A stretch of DNA of 64,000 nucleotides from the NCBI RefSeq assembly GCF_020544405.1, contig NZ_CP065410.1, positions 5,609,501 to 5,673,500 on the forward strand, written 5' to 3'. Shown here one piece after another: positions 29,227-39,257 of the stretch; the first letter of the stretch is position 1; the number at the start of each line of letters is the position of its first letter. The translations under genes were made by a program, and so were the position numbers. Source of the stretch: Pseudomonas sp. IAC-BECa141 (lineage in GTDB: Bacteria > Pseudomonadota > Gammaproteobacteria > Pseudomonadales > Pseudomonadaceae). The notes beneath the pieces were generated by a model. The model was not told the origin of the DNA. It did no database searches and saw only the letters and a program-made list of their open reading frames with translations.

Positions 29227-31128
29227 GTGAGCCTATTAGAAGAAAACCAATCCACAGACCTGGAAAAAATGGTCGGCCTGAGCCGTCGCGGTTTCATCAG
29301 CGCTGGCGCGCTGTGTGGCGCGGCGATGTTCCTCGGCGGCAACCTGCTGAGTCGCAGCGTACTGGCCGCCAGTGTCAGCGCCGGCAACAGCCGTTTGCTC
29401 GGTTTCGACAGCATTCCGGCCGCCACCACCGACACTATCAGCCTGCCCAAGGGCTACAAGTCGTCGGTGCTGATCAGCTGGGGCCAGCCACTGCACAAGA
29501 ACGGCCCGGCCTTCGACCCGAGCGGCAATGGCACCGCGGCTGCGCAGGAAGTGCAGTTCGGCGACAACAACGACGGCATGAGCCTGTTCGAATTCCCGGG
29601 CGAGAAAAACCGCGCGTTGATGGCGATCAACAATGAATACACCAACTACCGCTACCTCTATCCGCACGGCGGCCTGCCGCAATCGGCCGAGGACGTGCGC
29701 AAGGCCCTGGCCTGCGAAGGTGTGTCGGTAATCGAAGTCCAGCGCAAGAACGGCCAATGGCAGTTCGTTCAGGGCTCGCGCTACAACCGGCGGATTCACG
29801 GTAACTCGCCGCTGCGGATCAGCGGCCCGGCCGCCGGCCACGAGCTGATGAAAACCAGCGCCGACAAGCATGGCAAGAAAGTCCTCGGCACCTTCCAGAA
29901 CTGCGCCAACGGCAAGACGCCGTGGGGCACTTACCTGACCTGCGAAGAGAACTTCACCGACTGCTTCGGCAGCAGCAACGCCCAGCAGCAGTTCGACCCG
30001 GCGCAGAAACGCTACGGTGTGACAGCCGCCAGCCGCGAGATCAACTGGCATCCATTCGATCCGCGCTTCGACCTGGCGAAGAACCCGAACGAGCTGAACC
30101 GTCACGGCTGGGTCGTGGAAATCGACCCGTTCGACCCGCAATCGACCCCGGTCAAACGCACCGCCCTCGGTCGCTTCAAACATGAAAACGCCGCACTGGC
30201 CGAGACCGACGACGGTCGCGCCGTGGTCTACATGGGCGACGACGAACGCGGCGAGTTCATCTACAAATTCGTCAGCCGCGACAAGATCAATCATCGCAAC
30301 GCCAAGGCCAACCGCGACATCCTCGATCACGGCACGCTGTATGTGGCCAGGTTCGATGCCGGCGACGGCAATCCGGATCACCCGAAAGGCCAGGGCCAGT
30401 GGATCGAGCTGACCCACGGCAAGAACGGCATCGACGCCAGCAGCGGTTTCGCCGATCAGGCCGAAGTGCTGATTCACGCGCGTCTCGCCGCCAGCGTGGT
30501 CGGCGCCACGCGCATGGACCGTCCGGAATGGATCGTGGTCAGCCCGAAAGACGGCCAGGTTTATTGCACCCTGACCAACAACGCCAAACGCGGCGAGGAC
30601 GGGCAACCGGTGGGCGGGCCGAACCCGCGCGAGAAGAACGTCTATGGGCAGATCCTGCGCTGGCGCACCGACCGCGACGATCACGGTTCGAAAACCTTCG
30701 CCTGGGATCTGTTCGTGGTGGCCGGCAACCCGAGCGTGCACGCCGGTACACCGAAGGGCGGCTCGTCGAATATCACTCCGCAAAACATGTTCAACAGCCC
30801 CGACGGTCTCGGTTTCGACAAGGCTGGCCGACTGTGGATTCTTACCGACGGCGACTCGAGCAACACCGGTGATTTCGCCGGGATGGGCAACAACCAGATG
30901 CTCTGCGCCGATCCTGCGACCGGTGAGATTCGCCGGTTCATGGTCGGACCGATCGGTTGCGAAGTCACCGGGATCAGCTTCTCGCCGGATCAGAAAACCC
31001 TGTTCGTCGGGATTCAGCACCCGGGCGAGAACGGCGGTTCGACCTTCCCCGAGCATTTGCCGAACGGCAAGCCGCGCTCGTCGGTGATGGCAATTACCCG
31101 TGAGGATGGCGGGATCGTCGGCGCCTGA
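29227..31128 (+). CDS. PhoX-like DUF839 protein with Tat signal
   Basis: 633 residues starting at GTG 29227, with AGGGAG before it. The Tat twin-arginine motif SRRGFIS is at residues 19-25, followed by a hydrophobic segment, so it should be folded before export to the periplasm. The body resembles DUF839/PhoX proteins (GTYLTCEENFTDCFG; HENAALAETDDGRAVVYMGD). PhoX members are Ca/Fe-dependent alkaline phosphatases, but many DUF839 proteins are uncharacterised. A single gene with no Pho box that I can find upstream. Confidence 0.8.
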   Translation: MSLLEENQSTDLEKMVGLSRRGFISAGALCGAAMFLGGNLLSRSVLAASVSAGNSRLLGFDSIPAATTDTISLPKGYKSSVLISWGQPLHKNGPAFDPSGNGTAAAQEVQFGDNNDGMSLFEFPGEKNRALMAINNEYTNYRYLYPHGGLPQSAEDVRKALACEGVSVIEVQRKNGQWQFVQGSRYNRRIHGNSPLRISGPAAGHELMKTSADKHGKKVLGTFQNCANGKTPWGTYLTCEENFTDCFGSSNAQQQFDPAQKRYGVTAASREINWHPFDPRFDLAKNPNELNRHGWVVEIDPFDPQSTPVKRTALGRFKHENAALAETDDGRAVVYMGDDERGEFIYKFVSRDKINHRNAKANRDILDHGTLYVARFDAGDGNPDHPKGQGQWIELTHGKNGIDASSGFADQAEVLIHARLAASVVGATRMDRPEWIVVSPKDGQVYCTLTNNAKRGEDGQPVGGPNPREKNVYGQILRWRTDRDDHGSKTFAWDLFVVAGNPSVHAGTPKGGSSNITPQNMFNSPDGLGFDKAGRLWILTDGDSSNTGDFAGMGNNQMLCADPATGEIRRFMVGPIGCEVTGISFSPDQKTLFVGIQHPGENGGSTFPEHLPNGKPRSSVMAITREDGGIVGA

Positions 31129-31141
31129 TCGGGCGACGTTC

Positions 31142-31173
31142 TGATCGTTCCCGTGCGCTGCACGGGAACGATC
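31142..31173. repeat. Short copy of the GATCGTTCCC palindromic repeat
   Basis: GATCGTTCCCGTGC-GCT-GCACGGGAACGATC is a perfect 14-bp hairpin 14 bases past the PhoX-like stop. Its ends match the larger repeats at 50783, 55533 and 56295. It may help end transcription, but no T run follows. Confidence 0.75.
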
Positions 31174-31244
31174 CCACTCAAGACAGCCCGTCTGCGCTAC
31201 CATGCCGAGCCGGACGCAGCAGCCTGCTGCGCGCAGGAGTCAGC

Positions 31245-32219
31245 ATGGCCCACCCGTTTGAAACCCTCACCCCAGACCTCGTGCTCGATGCCGTCGAAAG
31301 CATCGGTTTCCTGAGCGACGCGCGCATTCTGGCGCTCAACAGTTACGAAAACCGCGTCTATCAGGTCGGCATCGAAGACTCCGAACCGCTGATCGCCAAG
31401 TTCTATCGCCCGCAGCGCTGGACCAACGAAGCGATTCTGGAAGAGCACCAGTTCACCTTCGAACTGGCCGATGTAGAAATCCCGGTGGTGGCGCCATTGA
31501 TCCATAACGGTAAAACCCTGCACGAACACGCCGGCTTTCGTTTTACCCTGTTTCCCCGTCGCGGCGGCCGGGCGCCGGAGCCGGGCAATCTCGATCAGCT
31601 GTATCGCCTCGGCCAGTTGCTCGGGCGCATGCACGCAGTCGGCGGGACCCAACCGTTCGAGTACCGCGAAGCGTTGGCCGTGCAGAACTTCGGCCATGAC
31701 TCGCTGACCACGTTGCTGGAAGGCAACTTCATCCCCAGGAGTCTGCTGCCGGCCTACGAGTCCGTCGCCCGCGACCTGCTCAAGCGTGTGGAGGACGTCT
31801 ACGCCAACACCCCGCACCGGAACATCCGCATGCATGGCGACTGCCACCCCGGCAACATGATGTGCCGCGACGAGATATTCCACATCGTCGACCTTGACGA
31901 CTGCCGCATGGGCCCGGCGGTGCAGGACATCTGGATGATGCTCGCCGGCGATCGTCAGGATTGTCTGGGACAGTTGTCGGAATTGATGGACGGCTACAAC
32001 GAATTTCATGACTTCGACCCGCGCGAACTGGCGCTGATCGAACCGCTGCGCGCCTTGCGCCTGATGCATTACAGCGCCTGGCTGGCACGGCGCTGGGACG
32101 ATCCGGCGTTCCCTCGCAGCTTTCCATGGTTCGGCAGCGAGCGGTATTGGGGCGATCAGGTATTGGCGTTGCGTGAGCAACTGTCGGCGCTGAACGAGGA
32201 GCCGTTGAAGCTTTTCTGA
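31245..32219 (+). CDS. srkA: Stress response kinase A (YihE/SrkA family)
   Basis: 324 residues of the aminoglycoside-phosphotransferase/choline-kinase-like fold. The catalytic loop is MHGDCHPGNMM and the metal site IVDLDDCRMGP. N-terminus FETLTPDLVLDAVESIGF and the segment NSYENRVYQVG are typical of SrkA, a cytoplasmic Ser/Thr protein kinase that protects cells under stress and counters toxin-driven death in E. coli. CAGGAG precedes the ATG. Single gene. Confidence 0.9.
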   Translation: MAHPFETLTPDLVLDAVESIGFLSDARILALNSYENRVYQVGIEDSEPLIAKFYRPQRWTNEAILEEHQFTFELADVEIPVVAPLIHNGKTLHEHAGFRFTLFPRRGGRAPEPGNLDQLYRLGQLLGRMHAVGGTQPFEYREALAVQNFGHDSLTTLLEGNFIPRSLLPAYESVARDLLKRVEDVYANTPHRNIRMHGDCHPGNMMCRDEIFHIVDLDDCRMGPAVQDIWMMLAGDRQDCLGQLSELMDGYNEFHDFDPRELALIEPLRALRLMHYSAWLARRWDDPAFPRSFPWFGSERYWGDQVLALREQLSALNEEPLKLF

Positions 32220-32285
32220 CACGACACGTCTATACAACTGCCCGTACAATCGCTGCTTTGTTAGCTGCCTAAGCAAGGACTCTGC

Positions 32286-33173
32286 ATGCAAGCCGCCAAC
32301 CCGCGTCGCGGGTACATTCTGGGCCTCAGTGCCTACATCATCTGGGGATTGTTCCCGCTCTACTTCAAAGCCATCGCCGAAGTGCCGGCAGTGGAAATCA
32401 TCATTCACCGGGTGCTGTGGTCGGCGCTGTTCGGCGCGCTGCTGTTGATGGTGTGGAAGCATCCCGGCTGGTGGCAGGAACTGCGCGACAACCCGAAACG
32501 CCTGGCGATTCTCGCGCTCAGCGGCACCTTGATCGCGGCCAACTGGCTGACCTACGTCTGGTCGGTGAACAACGGCCGGATGCTGGAAGCGAGCCTCGGT
32601 TACTACATCAACCCGCTGGTGAATGTGTTGCTGGGCATGCTGATTCTGGGCGAACGCCTGCGGCGCATGCAGTGGCTGGCGGTCGGTCTGGCAACGGTCG
32701 GCGTGGCTCAGCAGGTCTGGCAGGTGGGAAGTCTGCCGTGGGTGTCGCTGGTGCTGGCGCTGACTTTTGGTTTCTATGGGCTGATCCGCAAGCAGGCACC
32801 GGTCAAGGCGCTGCCGGGGCTGGTGGTCGAAACCTGGATGCTGGTGCCGATCGCCCTCGCGTGGCTGCTGTTCAACCCGACCGCAACCAGCGCCCAGGCC
32901 GAGTTCTGGACTACATCCGAAGCCTGGTGGCTGGTGGCGGCCGGCCCGGTGACGCTGGTGCCGCTGGTGTGCTTCAACGCAGCGGCACGGCACCTGCCCT
33001 ACACCACCCTCGGTTTCCTGCAATACCTGGCGCCGACGTTGGTACTGCTGCAAGCCGTATTGCTGTTCGGCGAACACCTGTCGTCCAGCACGCTGATCGC
33101 CTTCATGTTTATCTGGGCCGGCCTTGCGGTGTACAGCGTCGATGCGTGGATGAGCCTGCGCCGGCGCAGCTGA
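32286..33173 (+). CDS. rarD: RarD-type EamA transporter, inner membrane
   Basis: 295 residues with about ten hydrophobic helices in two EamA repeats; the start GYILGLSAYIIWGLFPLYFK is typical of RarD. Family members are drug/metabolite exporters; RarD was named for chloramphenicol sensitivity but its substrate is not established. ATG 32286 follows AAGGA. Its stop codon begins the inverted repeat TGATCAAAAAAC that pairs with 33289-33300. Confidence 0.85.
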   Translation: MQAANPRRGYILGLSAYIIWGLFPLYFKAIAEVPAVEIIIHRVLWSALFGALLLMVWKHPGWWQELRDNPKRLAILALSGTLIAANWLTYVWSVNNGRMLEASLGYYINPLVNVLLGMLILGERLRRMQWLAVGLATVGVAQQVWQVGSLPWVSLVLALTFGFYGLIRKQAPVKALPGLVVETWMLVPIALAWLLFNPTATSAQAEFWTTSEAWWLVAAGPVTLVPLVCFNAAARHLPYTTLGFLQYLAPTLVLLQAVLLFGEHLSSSTLIAFMFIWAGLAVYSVDAWMSLRRRS

Positions 33174-33194
33174 TCAAAAAACGTACAAACCTCC

Positions 33195-33358
33195 ACAGGC
33201 CACGGTTCTCGTGGCCTGTATCGTTCCTTCCCAAGGTTATCCACAGCGTGATCCCCGCCGTTTGTGCGCAAGTCACTGAATGTTGGCGGTTTTTTGATCA
33301 GTCCTCGCCAAGCCACGGCTGACGTGGCCTGACGCGCGGTCTCTACAGGTTATCCACA
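33195..33358. repeat. Two copies of a hairpin-plus-DnaA-box module, 113 bases apart
   Basis: Module: GCCACG-N5-CGTGGCCTG, then 15 bases, then AGGTTATCCACAG. Copy 1 spans 33199-33246 and copy 2 spans 33312-33359, with the same internal spacing. Each holds one perfect TTATCCACA DnaA box (33237-33245; 33350-33358) in the same direction. The block lies between rarD and the gcvR-like gene. Confidence 0.8.
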
Positions 33359-33396
33359 GGCAGGTGCACGCTAAAACTGGATAACCCTTCCCGCGC

Positions 33397-33915
33397 TCAC
33401 GGATCGGTGCGCAGCACCAGTTCCACCATCAAGTCATCGGCCAGGGTTTCCAGCCGCGATTGCAGAACATCCAGCGACAGGGTCAGCGGCACCGCGAGAA
33501 TCGCCTCGGCGTGGAACAGCGGTTCGCTGCTCATCGGCGCCGGGCGCACTTCAGTCACCAGTCGTTCGAGGTTGACGCCCTGCTCGCTCAGCAACCGGGT
33601 AATGTCGCGCACGATGCCCGGACGATCATTGCCCACCAGTTCCATGGCGATCGGTTTCCAGGTGCAGGCCTGCTCGATACCGCTTTCGGCCACCAGCACG
33701 CGAATGCCCTGCGCCGACAAAGCTTGTAGGGCATCGACTAATTCGTCGTAAGCCTCTGCCGGCACTCCCACCCGCAGAATCCCGGCGAACTGCCCGGCCA
33801 TCCGCGACATGCGGCTTTCCAGCCAGTTACCGCCGTGTTCGGCGATGCATTGGGCGATGCGCTCGACCTGCCCGGGCTTGTCCGGTGCGAAAACGGTGAG
33901 TACGAGGTGATCCAT
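33397..33915 (-). CDS. gcvR: GcvR-like protein with two ACT domains
   Basis: 172 residues: two ACT domains, the first from residue 1 (MDHLVLTVFAPDKPGQVERI) and the second from about 90 (WKPIAMELVGNDRPGIVRDI). This is the layout of the glycine cleavage regulator GcvR, which works by binding GcvA in E. coli. No DNA-binding domain is present. Start 33915 follows AGAGGG. It is a plausible link to the glycine-producing sox operon elsewhere in the window, but that is inference; many pseudomonads annotate it only as an ACT-domain protein. Confidence 0.78.
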   Translation of the reverse strand: MDHLVLTVFAPDKPGQVERIAQCIAEHGGNWLESRMSRMAGQFAGILRVGVPAEAYDELVDALQALSAQGIRVLVAESGIEQACTWKPIAMELVGNDRPGIVRDITRLLSEQGVNLERLVTEVRPAPMSSEPLFHAEAILAVPLTLSLDVLQSRLETLADDLMVELVLRTDP

Positions 33916-34367
33916 GGCGCAGCCCTCTGTCATGACTTTTGTTATAGAAAAGCAAGTATAGGCAAGCGTTCGACAGACGCCTCAGACGCTCGAAATCACA
34001 AATCGTGTACAACTTTTTATATTTAGCTGGAACAATCCATTGGTTTTTTGAGAACATCCCGTTCCGCGCCGTGACCGCAATGCGTCATGGGGTCGCAGAA
34101 CGACGTAATTAGTCTGATTTTCACAACCGCAACTCATCATGTAGTATGCCGCAGCGCGCACTACATAACGCTGGATCGATGTCTGCCCAAGGCACGTTCG
34201 CAACCCTGAAAGCCCCGTCAGCAAGGCCCCAAGCCGTTGATTGGTCCCAACCCAGCCGCCAGCGATGGCATGTACTGGTCGAGGGGTTTGTGGTTTAAAT
34301 GGCCAGAGGCTTCATTGTTAAATTGAAGAGCTGAAAAGCGAAATAGCTGAGCAGAGTGAGGCAAGCA
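33916..34367. other. 452-base intergenic region before glcB, with an inverted repeat
   Basis: No convincing gene. It should hold the divergent promoters of the gcvR-like gene and glcB. ATGTAGT (34139-34145) and ACTACAT (34160-34166) form 7-base inverted arms with a 14-base spacer, a possible operator about 200 bases before glcB. A+T-rich stretches near 33935-33960 and 34005-34025 could be promoter elements. I recognise no riboswitch or RNA gene. Confidence 0.5.
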
Positions 34368-36545
34368 ATGACTGAACACGTTCAAGTCGGTGGCCTGCAG
34401 GTCGCCAAAGTCCTGTTCGACTTCGTGAACAACGAAGCCATTCCCGGTACCGGCCTCACCGCCGAAAAATTCTGGGAAGGTGCCGACAAGGTCATTCACG
34501 ACCTGGCGCCGAAGAACAAAGCCCTACTCGCCAAACGCGATGACTTCCAGGCTCGTATCGATGGCTGGCACCAGAGCCGTGCCGGTCAGCCGCACGACGC
34601 CGTGGCCTATAAAGCCTTCCTCCAAGAGATCGGTTATCTGCTGCCAGAAGCGGCTGATTTCCAGGCAACGACGCAAAACGTCGATGACGAAATCGCCCGT
34701 ACCGCCGGCCCGCAACTCGTGGTTCCGGTGATGAACGCCCGCTTCGCCCTCAACGCCTCGAACGCCCGCTGGGGTTCGCTGTACGACGCCCTGTATGGCA
34801 CCGACGCCATCAGCGAAGCCGGCGGCGCGGAAAAAGGCAAAGGCTACAACAAGGTGCGTGGCGACAAAGTCATCGCCTTCGCCCGTGCGTTCCTCGACGA
34901 AGCCGCGCCACTGGCGACCGGCTCCCACGTCGACTCCACCGGCTACAAGATCGCTGACGGCAAACTGGTCGTCACCCTCAAGGGCGGCAGCACCAGCGGC
35001 CTGCGCAACGACGCACAGCTGATCGGCTTCCAGGGCGACGCCAATGCGCCGATCGCGATCCTGCTGAAGAACAATGGCCTGCATTTCGAAATCCAGATCG
35101 ATGCCAGCACCCCGGTCGGCCAGACCGATGCCGCCGGCGTCAAAGACATCCTGATGGAAGCGGCACTGACCACCATCATGGACTGCGAAGACTCCGTGGC
35201 TGCCGTCGATGCCGACGACAAGGTGGTGATCTACCGCAACTGGCTGGGCCTGATGAAGGGCGACCTGGCGGAATCCGTCACCAAGGGCGGCCAGACCTTC
35301 ACCCGCACCATGAACCCGGATCGCACCTACACCAAGGTCGACGGCAGCGAACTGACCCTGCACGGCCGCTCGCTGTTGTTCGTGCGCAACGTCGGCCACC
35401 TGATGACCATCGACGCGATCCTCGACAAGCACGGCAACGAAGTGCCGGAAGGCATCCTCGACGGTCTGGTGACTTGCCTGGCGGCGATGCACAACCTCAA
35501 TGGCAACACTTCGCGCAAGAACACCCGCACCGGTTCGGTCTACATCGTTAAACCGAAGATGCACGGCCCGGAAGAAGCGGCGTTCACCAACGAGCTGTTC
35601 GGTCGCATCGAAGACGTGCTGGGCCTCAAGCGCAACACCCTGAAAGTCGGGATCATGGACGAGGAACGCCGCACCACGGTCAACCTCAAGGCCTGCATCC
35701 AGGCGGCCAGCGAGCGTGTGGTGTTCATCAATACCGGTTTCCTCGACCGCACCGGCGACGAAATCCACACCTCCATGGAAGCCGGCCCGATGGTGCGCAA
35801 GGCTGACATGAAGGCCGAGAAGTGGATCGGCGCCTACGAGAACTGGAACGTCGATATCGGTCTGAGCACCGGCCTGCAAGGTCGTGCACAAATCGGTAAA
35901 GGCATGTGGGCGATGCCCGATCTGATGGCAGCGATGCTGGAACAGAAAATCGCTCACCCGATGGCCGGCGCCAACACTGCCTGGGTTCCATCGCCGACCG
36001 CCGCTGCGCTGCACGCGCTGCACTACCACAAAGTCGACGTGTTCGCCCGTCAGGCCGAGCTGGCCAAACGTGCCCGCGCTTCGGTCGATGACATCCTGAC
36101 CATTCCGCTGGCGGTCAACCCGAACTGGACTCCGGAGCAGATCAAGAACGAACTGGACAACAACGCCCAGGGCATTCTCGGTTACGTGGTGCGCTGGATC
36201 GACCAGGGCGTGGGTTGCTCGAAAGTGCCGGACATCAACGACGTCGGCCTGATGGAAGACCGTGCGACGCTGCGTATCTCCAGCCAGCACATTGCCAACT
36301 GGCTGCGCCACGGCATCGTGACCGAAGCGCAAGTGATGGAAAGCCTCAAGCGCATGGCGCCGGTGGTGGACCGTCAGAACGCCAACGACCCGCTGTACCG
36401 TCCGCTGGCCCCGAACTTCGACAGCAACATCGCCTTCCAGGCGGCGGTCGAACTGGTGATCGAGGGCACCAAACAGCCGAACGGCTACACCGAGCCGGTC
36501 CTGCACCGTCGTCGTCGCGAGTTCAAGGCTGCCAACGGCCTGTAA
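34368..36545 (+). CDS. glcB: Malate synthase G
   Basis: 725 residues, the standard length of the monomeric G isoform. Signatures: [24 protein letters not shown] and [17 protein letters not shown]. It condenses glyoxylate with acetyl-CoA to malate, the second glyoxylate-shunt step, in the cytoplasm. The ATG at 34368 ([16 protein letters not shown]) is preferred to the GTG at 34356, which is part of the GTGAGG leader. Single gene with its own terminator. Confidence 0.97.
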   Translation: MTEHVQVGGLQVAKVLFDFVNNEAIPGTGLTAEKFWEGADKVIHDLAPKNKALLAKRDDFQARIDGWHQSRAGQPHDAVAYKAFLQEIGYLLPEAADFQATTQNVDDEIARTAGPQLVVPVMNARFALNASNARWGSLYDALYGTDAISEAGGAEKGKGYNKVRGDKVIAFARAFLDEAAPLATGSHVDSTGYKIADGKLVVTLKGGSTSGLRNDAQLIGFQGDANAPIAILLKNNGLHFEIQIDASTPVGQTDAAGVKDILMEAALTTIMDCEDSVAAVDADDKVVIYRNWLGLMKGDLAESVTKGGQTFTRTMNPDRTYTKVDGSELTLHGRSLLFVRNVGHLMTIDAILDKHGNEVPEGILDGLVTCLAAMHNLNGNTSRKNTRTGSVYIVKPKMHGPEEAAFTNELFGRIEDVLGLKRNTLKVGIMDEERRTTVNLKACIQAASERVVFINTGFLDRTGDEIHTSMEAGPMVRKADMKAEKWIGAYENWNVDIGLSTGLQGRAQIGKGMWAMPDLMAAMLEQKIAHPMAGANTAWVPSPTAAALHALHYHKVDVFARQAELAKRARASVDDILTIPLAVNPNWTPEQIKNELDNNAQGILGYVVRWIDQGVGCSKVPDINDVGLMEDRATLRISSQHIANWLRHGIVTEAQVMESLKRMAPVVDRQNANDPLYRPLAPNFDSNIAFQAAVELVIEGTKQPNGYTEPVLHRRRREFKAANGL

Positions 36546-36566
36546 CCTGCGCTGATGCCGGAAATG

Positions 36567-36599
36567 AAAAAGCCCTGATCTTTCGATCAGGGCTTTTTT
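36567..36599 (+). terminator. Terminator after glcB
   Basis: AGCCCTGATC-TTTC-GATCAGGGCT is a perfect 10-bp stem with A4 before and T6 after. It serves glcB and, in the other direction, the receiver-domain gene ending at 36616. Confidence 0.92.
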
Positions 36600-36615
36600 G
36601 TTTGCGCCGCACTGG

Positions 36616-37062
36616 CTAAGGCTCGATGCCCAGCTCATGCCTGACCAGTCCAAGCAACTTGGCCGTATCGATCGGCTTGAGCAGAAAGTCCACCACGCTC
36701 AAATGCATCGCCGCAATCGCATCCTTCACGTCCGCATCGCCCGAGACGATGATGATCGGCATCGCTGCCCGTACCGATTCACGCACTTGCCGAATCAAGT
36801 CCAGCCCACCGACATTGCCCATCCGCAGATCAGTGATTACCAGGCCAATGGAAGGTTTTTCTTCAAGCATCTTCAGTGCGGACTCGCCGCTGGCCGCAGT
36901 CAGGCAGCGAATGCCATCCAGTGCCAGGATCTCCGACAACAACTCGCGGGCATCCTTGTCGTCGTCGACGATCAGTACCCGCTGCGGCGGCAGATCGGGT
37001 TCCAGCATGACGGCGCTGAGTGCTTCGCGCTCGGCGTCGCTCAAAATATCGTGGTCGGACAT
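36616..37062 (-). CDS. Stand-alone response regulator receiver protein
   Basis: 148 residues: a ~25-residue leader and one CheY-like receiver domain with acidic pocket Asp33-35, phosphorylation site Asp78 (VITDLRMG) and the Lys of LLKPID. No output domain, so it signals by protein contact. It is divergent from the CNMP/CBS/DUF294 gene. In pseudomonads genes of this type lie near acetate-related two-component systems, but no histidine kinase is next to it here. Partner unknown. Confidence 0.85.
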   Translation of the reverse strand: MSDHDILSDAEREALSAVMLEPDLPPQRVLIVDDDKDARELLSEILALDGIRCLTAASGESALKMLEEKPSIGLVITDLRMGNVGGLDLIRQVRESVRAAMPIIIVSGDADVKDAIAAMHLSVVDFLLKPIDTAKLLGLVRHELGIEP

Positions 37063-37316
37063 GGCGTTCTCTACGTTTTCAAAATCGATCCCCTGGCACA
37101 GTGGTCAGACATCGCTGGGCAGAGCTTAAATGTGCACTTCGTCGGATTTTTTTCCAAGGGGCGAACCGAAGAATTTCCGACTGATTTTGTAGGGCATATC
37201 CGAAAACTCCCCAATGGCATGCCAAACCTAGACTTACGTCCAATGGGCACCCCGCGCGATGGGGTCGACCATGGCTGCAACGATCCGACAACAACAATTC
37301 GAAAAAGACTGCGGTA

Positions 37317-39257
37317 ATGGTTATGAGTAAAGCGGACGCCTTCACCCAGGCAGGGAAAACCGCGGTGTTGCAGAACATTCAGGGCACTTTGCAATTTCTC
37401 CAGCGCTTCCCCCCATTCAATCAAATGGAACATGCCCACCTGGCCTACCTGGTGGAGCAATGTCAGCTGCGCTTCTACGGTCAGGGCGAGAGCATCATCA
37501 AACCTGCCGACGGACCGGTCGAACACTTCTACATCGTCAAGCAGGGCCGGGTGGTCGGCGAGCGTCCGCATACGGCCAAGGGCGGCACCGAAACCACGTT
37601 TGAAATCACTACCGGCGAGTGTTTTCCCCTCGCCGCGCTGCTCGGCGAACGGGCGACCCGCACCGAACACCTGGCCGGCGAAGACACCTTCTGCCTGCAA
37701 CTGAACAAACTGGCATTCATCAAACTGTTCGCCCTCTCCGGCACCTTCCGTGATTTCGCCCTGCGCGGGGTCAGCAGCCTGCTCGATCAGGTCAATCAGC
37801 AAGTCCAGCAAAAAGCCGTGGAAACCCTCGGCACCCAATACTCGCTGAACACCCGTCTCGGCGAATTGGCCATGCGCCATCCGGTGATTTGCAGCCCTGC
37901 CACCCCACTGCGCGAAGCAGTGAAGCTGATGCACGAACAACAGGTCGGCAGCATCGTCGCGGTGGACGAACACAAGGCGCCGCTGGGGATTTTCACCCTG
38001 CGCGACCTGCGGCATGTCGTGGCTGAAGGGGTTGGCGATTTCAGCGAGCCGATCGAACGGCACATGACCCGCTCGCCGTTCTATCTGTCGCCGGATCACA
38101 GCGCCTTCGACGCGGCAATTGCCATGACCGAAAGGCACATCGCTCACGTATGTCTGGTCAAGGATCGACGTCTGTGCGGCGTGGTTTCCGAGCGGGACCT
38201 GTTCTCGCTGCAACGGGTCGATCTGGTGCACCTGGCACGGACCATTCGCAGCGCCCAACGGGTTGAACAACTGGTGACCCTGCGCGGCGAAATCGGCCAA
38301 CTGGTGGAGCGCATGCTCGCTCACGGCGCATCTTCCACCCAGATCACCCACATCATCACCCTGCTCAACGATCACACCGTGAGCCGGGTTATCGAACTGA
38401 CCCTAGCCGAAAAAGGCGATCCCGGCGTGCCATTCAGTTGGCTGTGCTTCGGCAGCGAAGGCCGGCGCGAGCAGACCCTGCACACCGATCAGGACAACGG
38501 CATTCTGTTCGACGCGCGGGATGCAGCCCATGCGGCGGAGATTCGCGGCAAGTTGCTGCCGATCGCCCAGCAGATCAATAACAGCCTGGCGCAATGCGGC
38601 TTCACCCTGTGCAAAGGCAATGTCATGGCCGGCAATCCGCAGCTGTGCCTGTCCCGCGCCGAATGGGCCCGACGCTTTGCCGCGTTCATTCGCGAGGCGA
38701 CGCCGGAGAACCTGCTGGGCTCCAGCATTTATTTCGACCTGCGGGTGGTCTGGGGTGACGAACAGGGCTGCGAGCAATTGCGCCGGGGAATTCTCGATCA
38801 GGTTGGCGACAACCGGCTGTTCCAGCGGATGATGGCCGAGAACGCCTTGCGCAACCGTCCGCCGGTCGGCCGCTTCCGTGAGTTCGTGCTGACGAAAAAG
38901 AACGGCGAGAAAGCCACGCTGGACCTGAAAATCCAGGGCCTGACCCCCTTTGTCGACGGTGCCCGTCTGCTGGCGCTGGCCCATGGCATCGACGCCAACA
39001 ACACCCTCGAACGCTTCCGCCAGCTGGTGGATAAACAAGTCATCGACCGGCTGGATGGCGCCGCGTACGAAGAGGCCTACCATTTCATCCAGCAAACGCG
39101 CATGCAGCAGCATCAACTGCAGAGCCGGGAAAACCTGCCGTACTCGAACCGGGTCGATCCCGACAGCCTCAATCATCTGGACCGGCGCATCCTGCGTGAA
39201 TCCCTGCGCCAGGCCCAGCGCCTGCAAAGCAGCCTGACCTTGCGGTATCAGCTATGA
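37317..39257 (+). CDS. Cyclic-nucleotide-binding/CBS/DUF294 nucleotidyltransferase-like protein
   Basis: 646 residues with three parts: a cNMP-binding-like domain (residues ~20-140), a CBS pair (~175-300; two stretches around RHPVICSPATPLREAVKL and MTRSPFYLSPDHSAFDAA), and a DUF294 nucleotidyltransferase domain (FGSEGRREQTLHTDQDNG near 380) plus its C-terminal helical domain. This looks like GlnD-type transferase chemistry controlled by nucleotides. ATG 37317 or 37323 could be the start. It overlaps the exonuclease gene by 4 bases. Confidence 0.85.
   Translation: MVMSKADAFTQAGKTAVLQNIQGTLQFLQRFPPFNQMEHAHLAYLVEQCQLRFYGQGESIIKPADGPVEHFYIVKQGRVVGERPHTAKGGTETTFEITTGECFPLAALLGERATRTEHLAGEDTFCLQLNKLAFIKLFALSGTFRDFALRGVSSLLDQVNQQVQQKAVETLGTQYSLNTRLGELAMRHPVICSPATPLREAVKLMHEQQVGSIVAVDEHKAPLGIFTLRDLRHVVAEGVGDFSEPIERHMTRSPFYLSPDHSAFDAAIAMTERHIAHVCLVKDRRLCGVVSERDLFSLQRVDLVHLARTIRSAQRVEQLVTLRGEIGQLVERMLAHGASSTQITHIITLLNDHTVSRVIELTLAEKGDPGVPFSWLCFGSEGRREQTLHTDQDNGILFDARDAAHAAEIRGKLLPIAQQINNSLAQCGFTLCKGNVMAGNPQLCLSRAEWARRFAAFIREATPENLLGSSIYFDLRVVWGDEQGCEQLRRGILDQVGDNRLFQRMMAENALRNRPPVGRFREFVLTKKNGEKATLDLKIQGLTPFVDGARLLALAHGIDANNTLERFRQLVDKQVIDRLDGAAYEEAYHFIQQTRMQQHQLQSRENLPYSNRVDPDSLNHLDRRILRESLRQAQRLQSSLTLRYQL

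Noticed and set aside
33195..33360. Replication origin because of two DnaA boxes
   Set aside because: Only two boxes, no A+T-rich unwinding region and no dnaA/dnaN or rnpA/rpmH genes nearby.
34524..36653. 709-codon minus-strand frame opposite glcB
   Set aside because: Malate synthase G is certain on the other strand; the reverse frame is composition-driven.
37063..37316. Sigma54 promoter before the CNMP/CBS/DUF294 gene
   Set aside because: A TGGCAC occurs, but no GC of the -12 element at the right distance follows.
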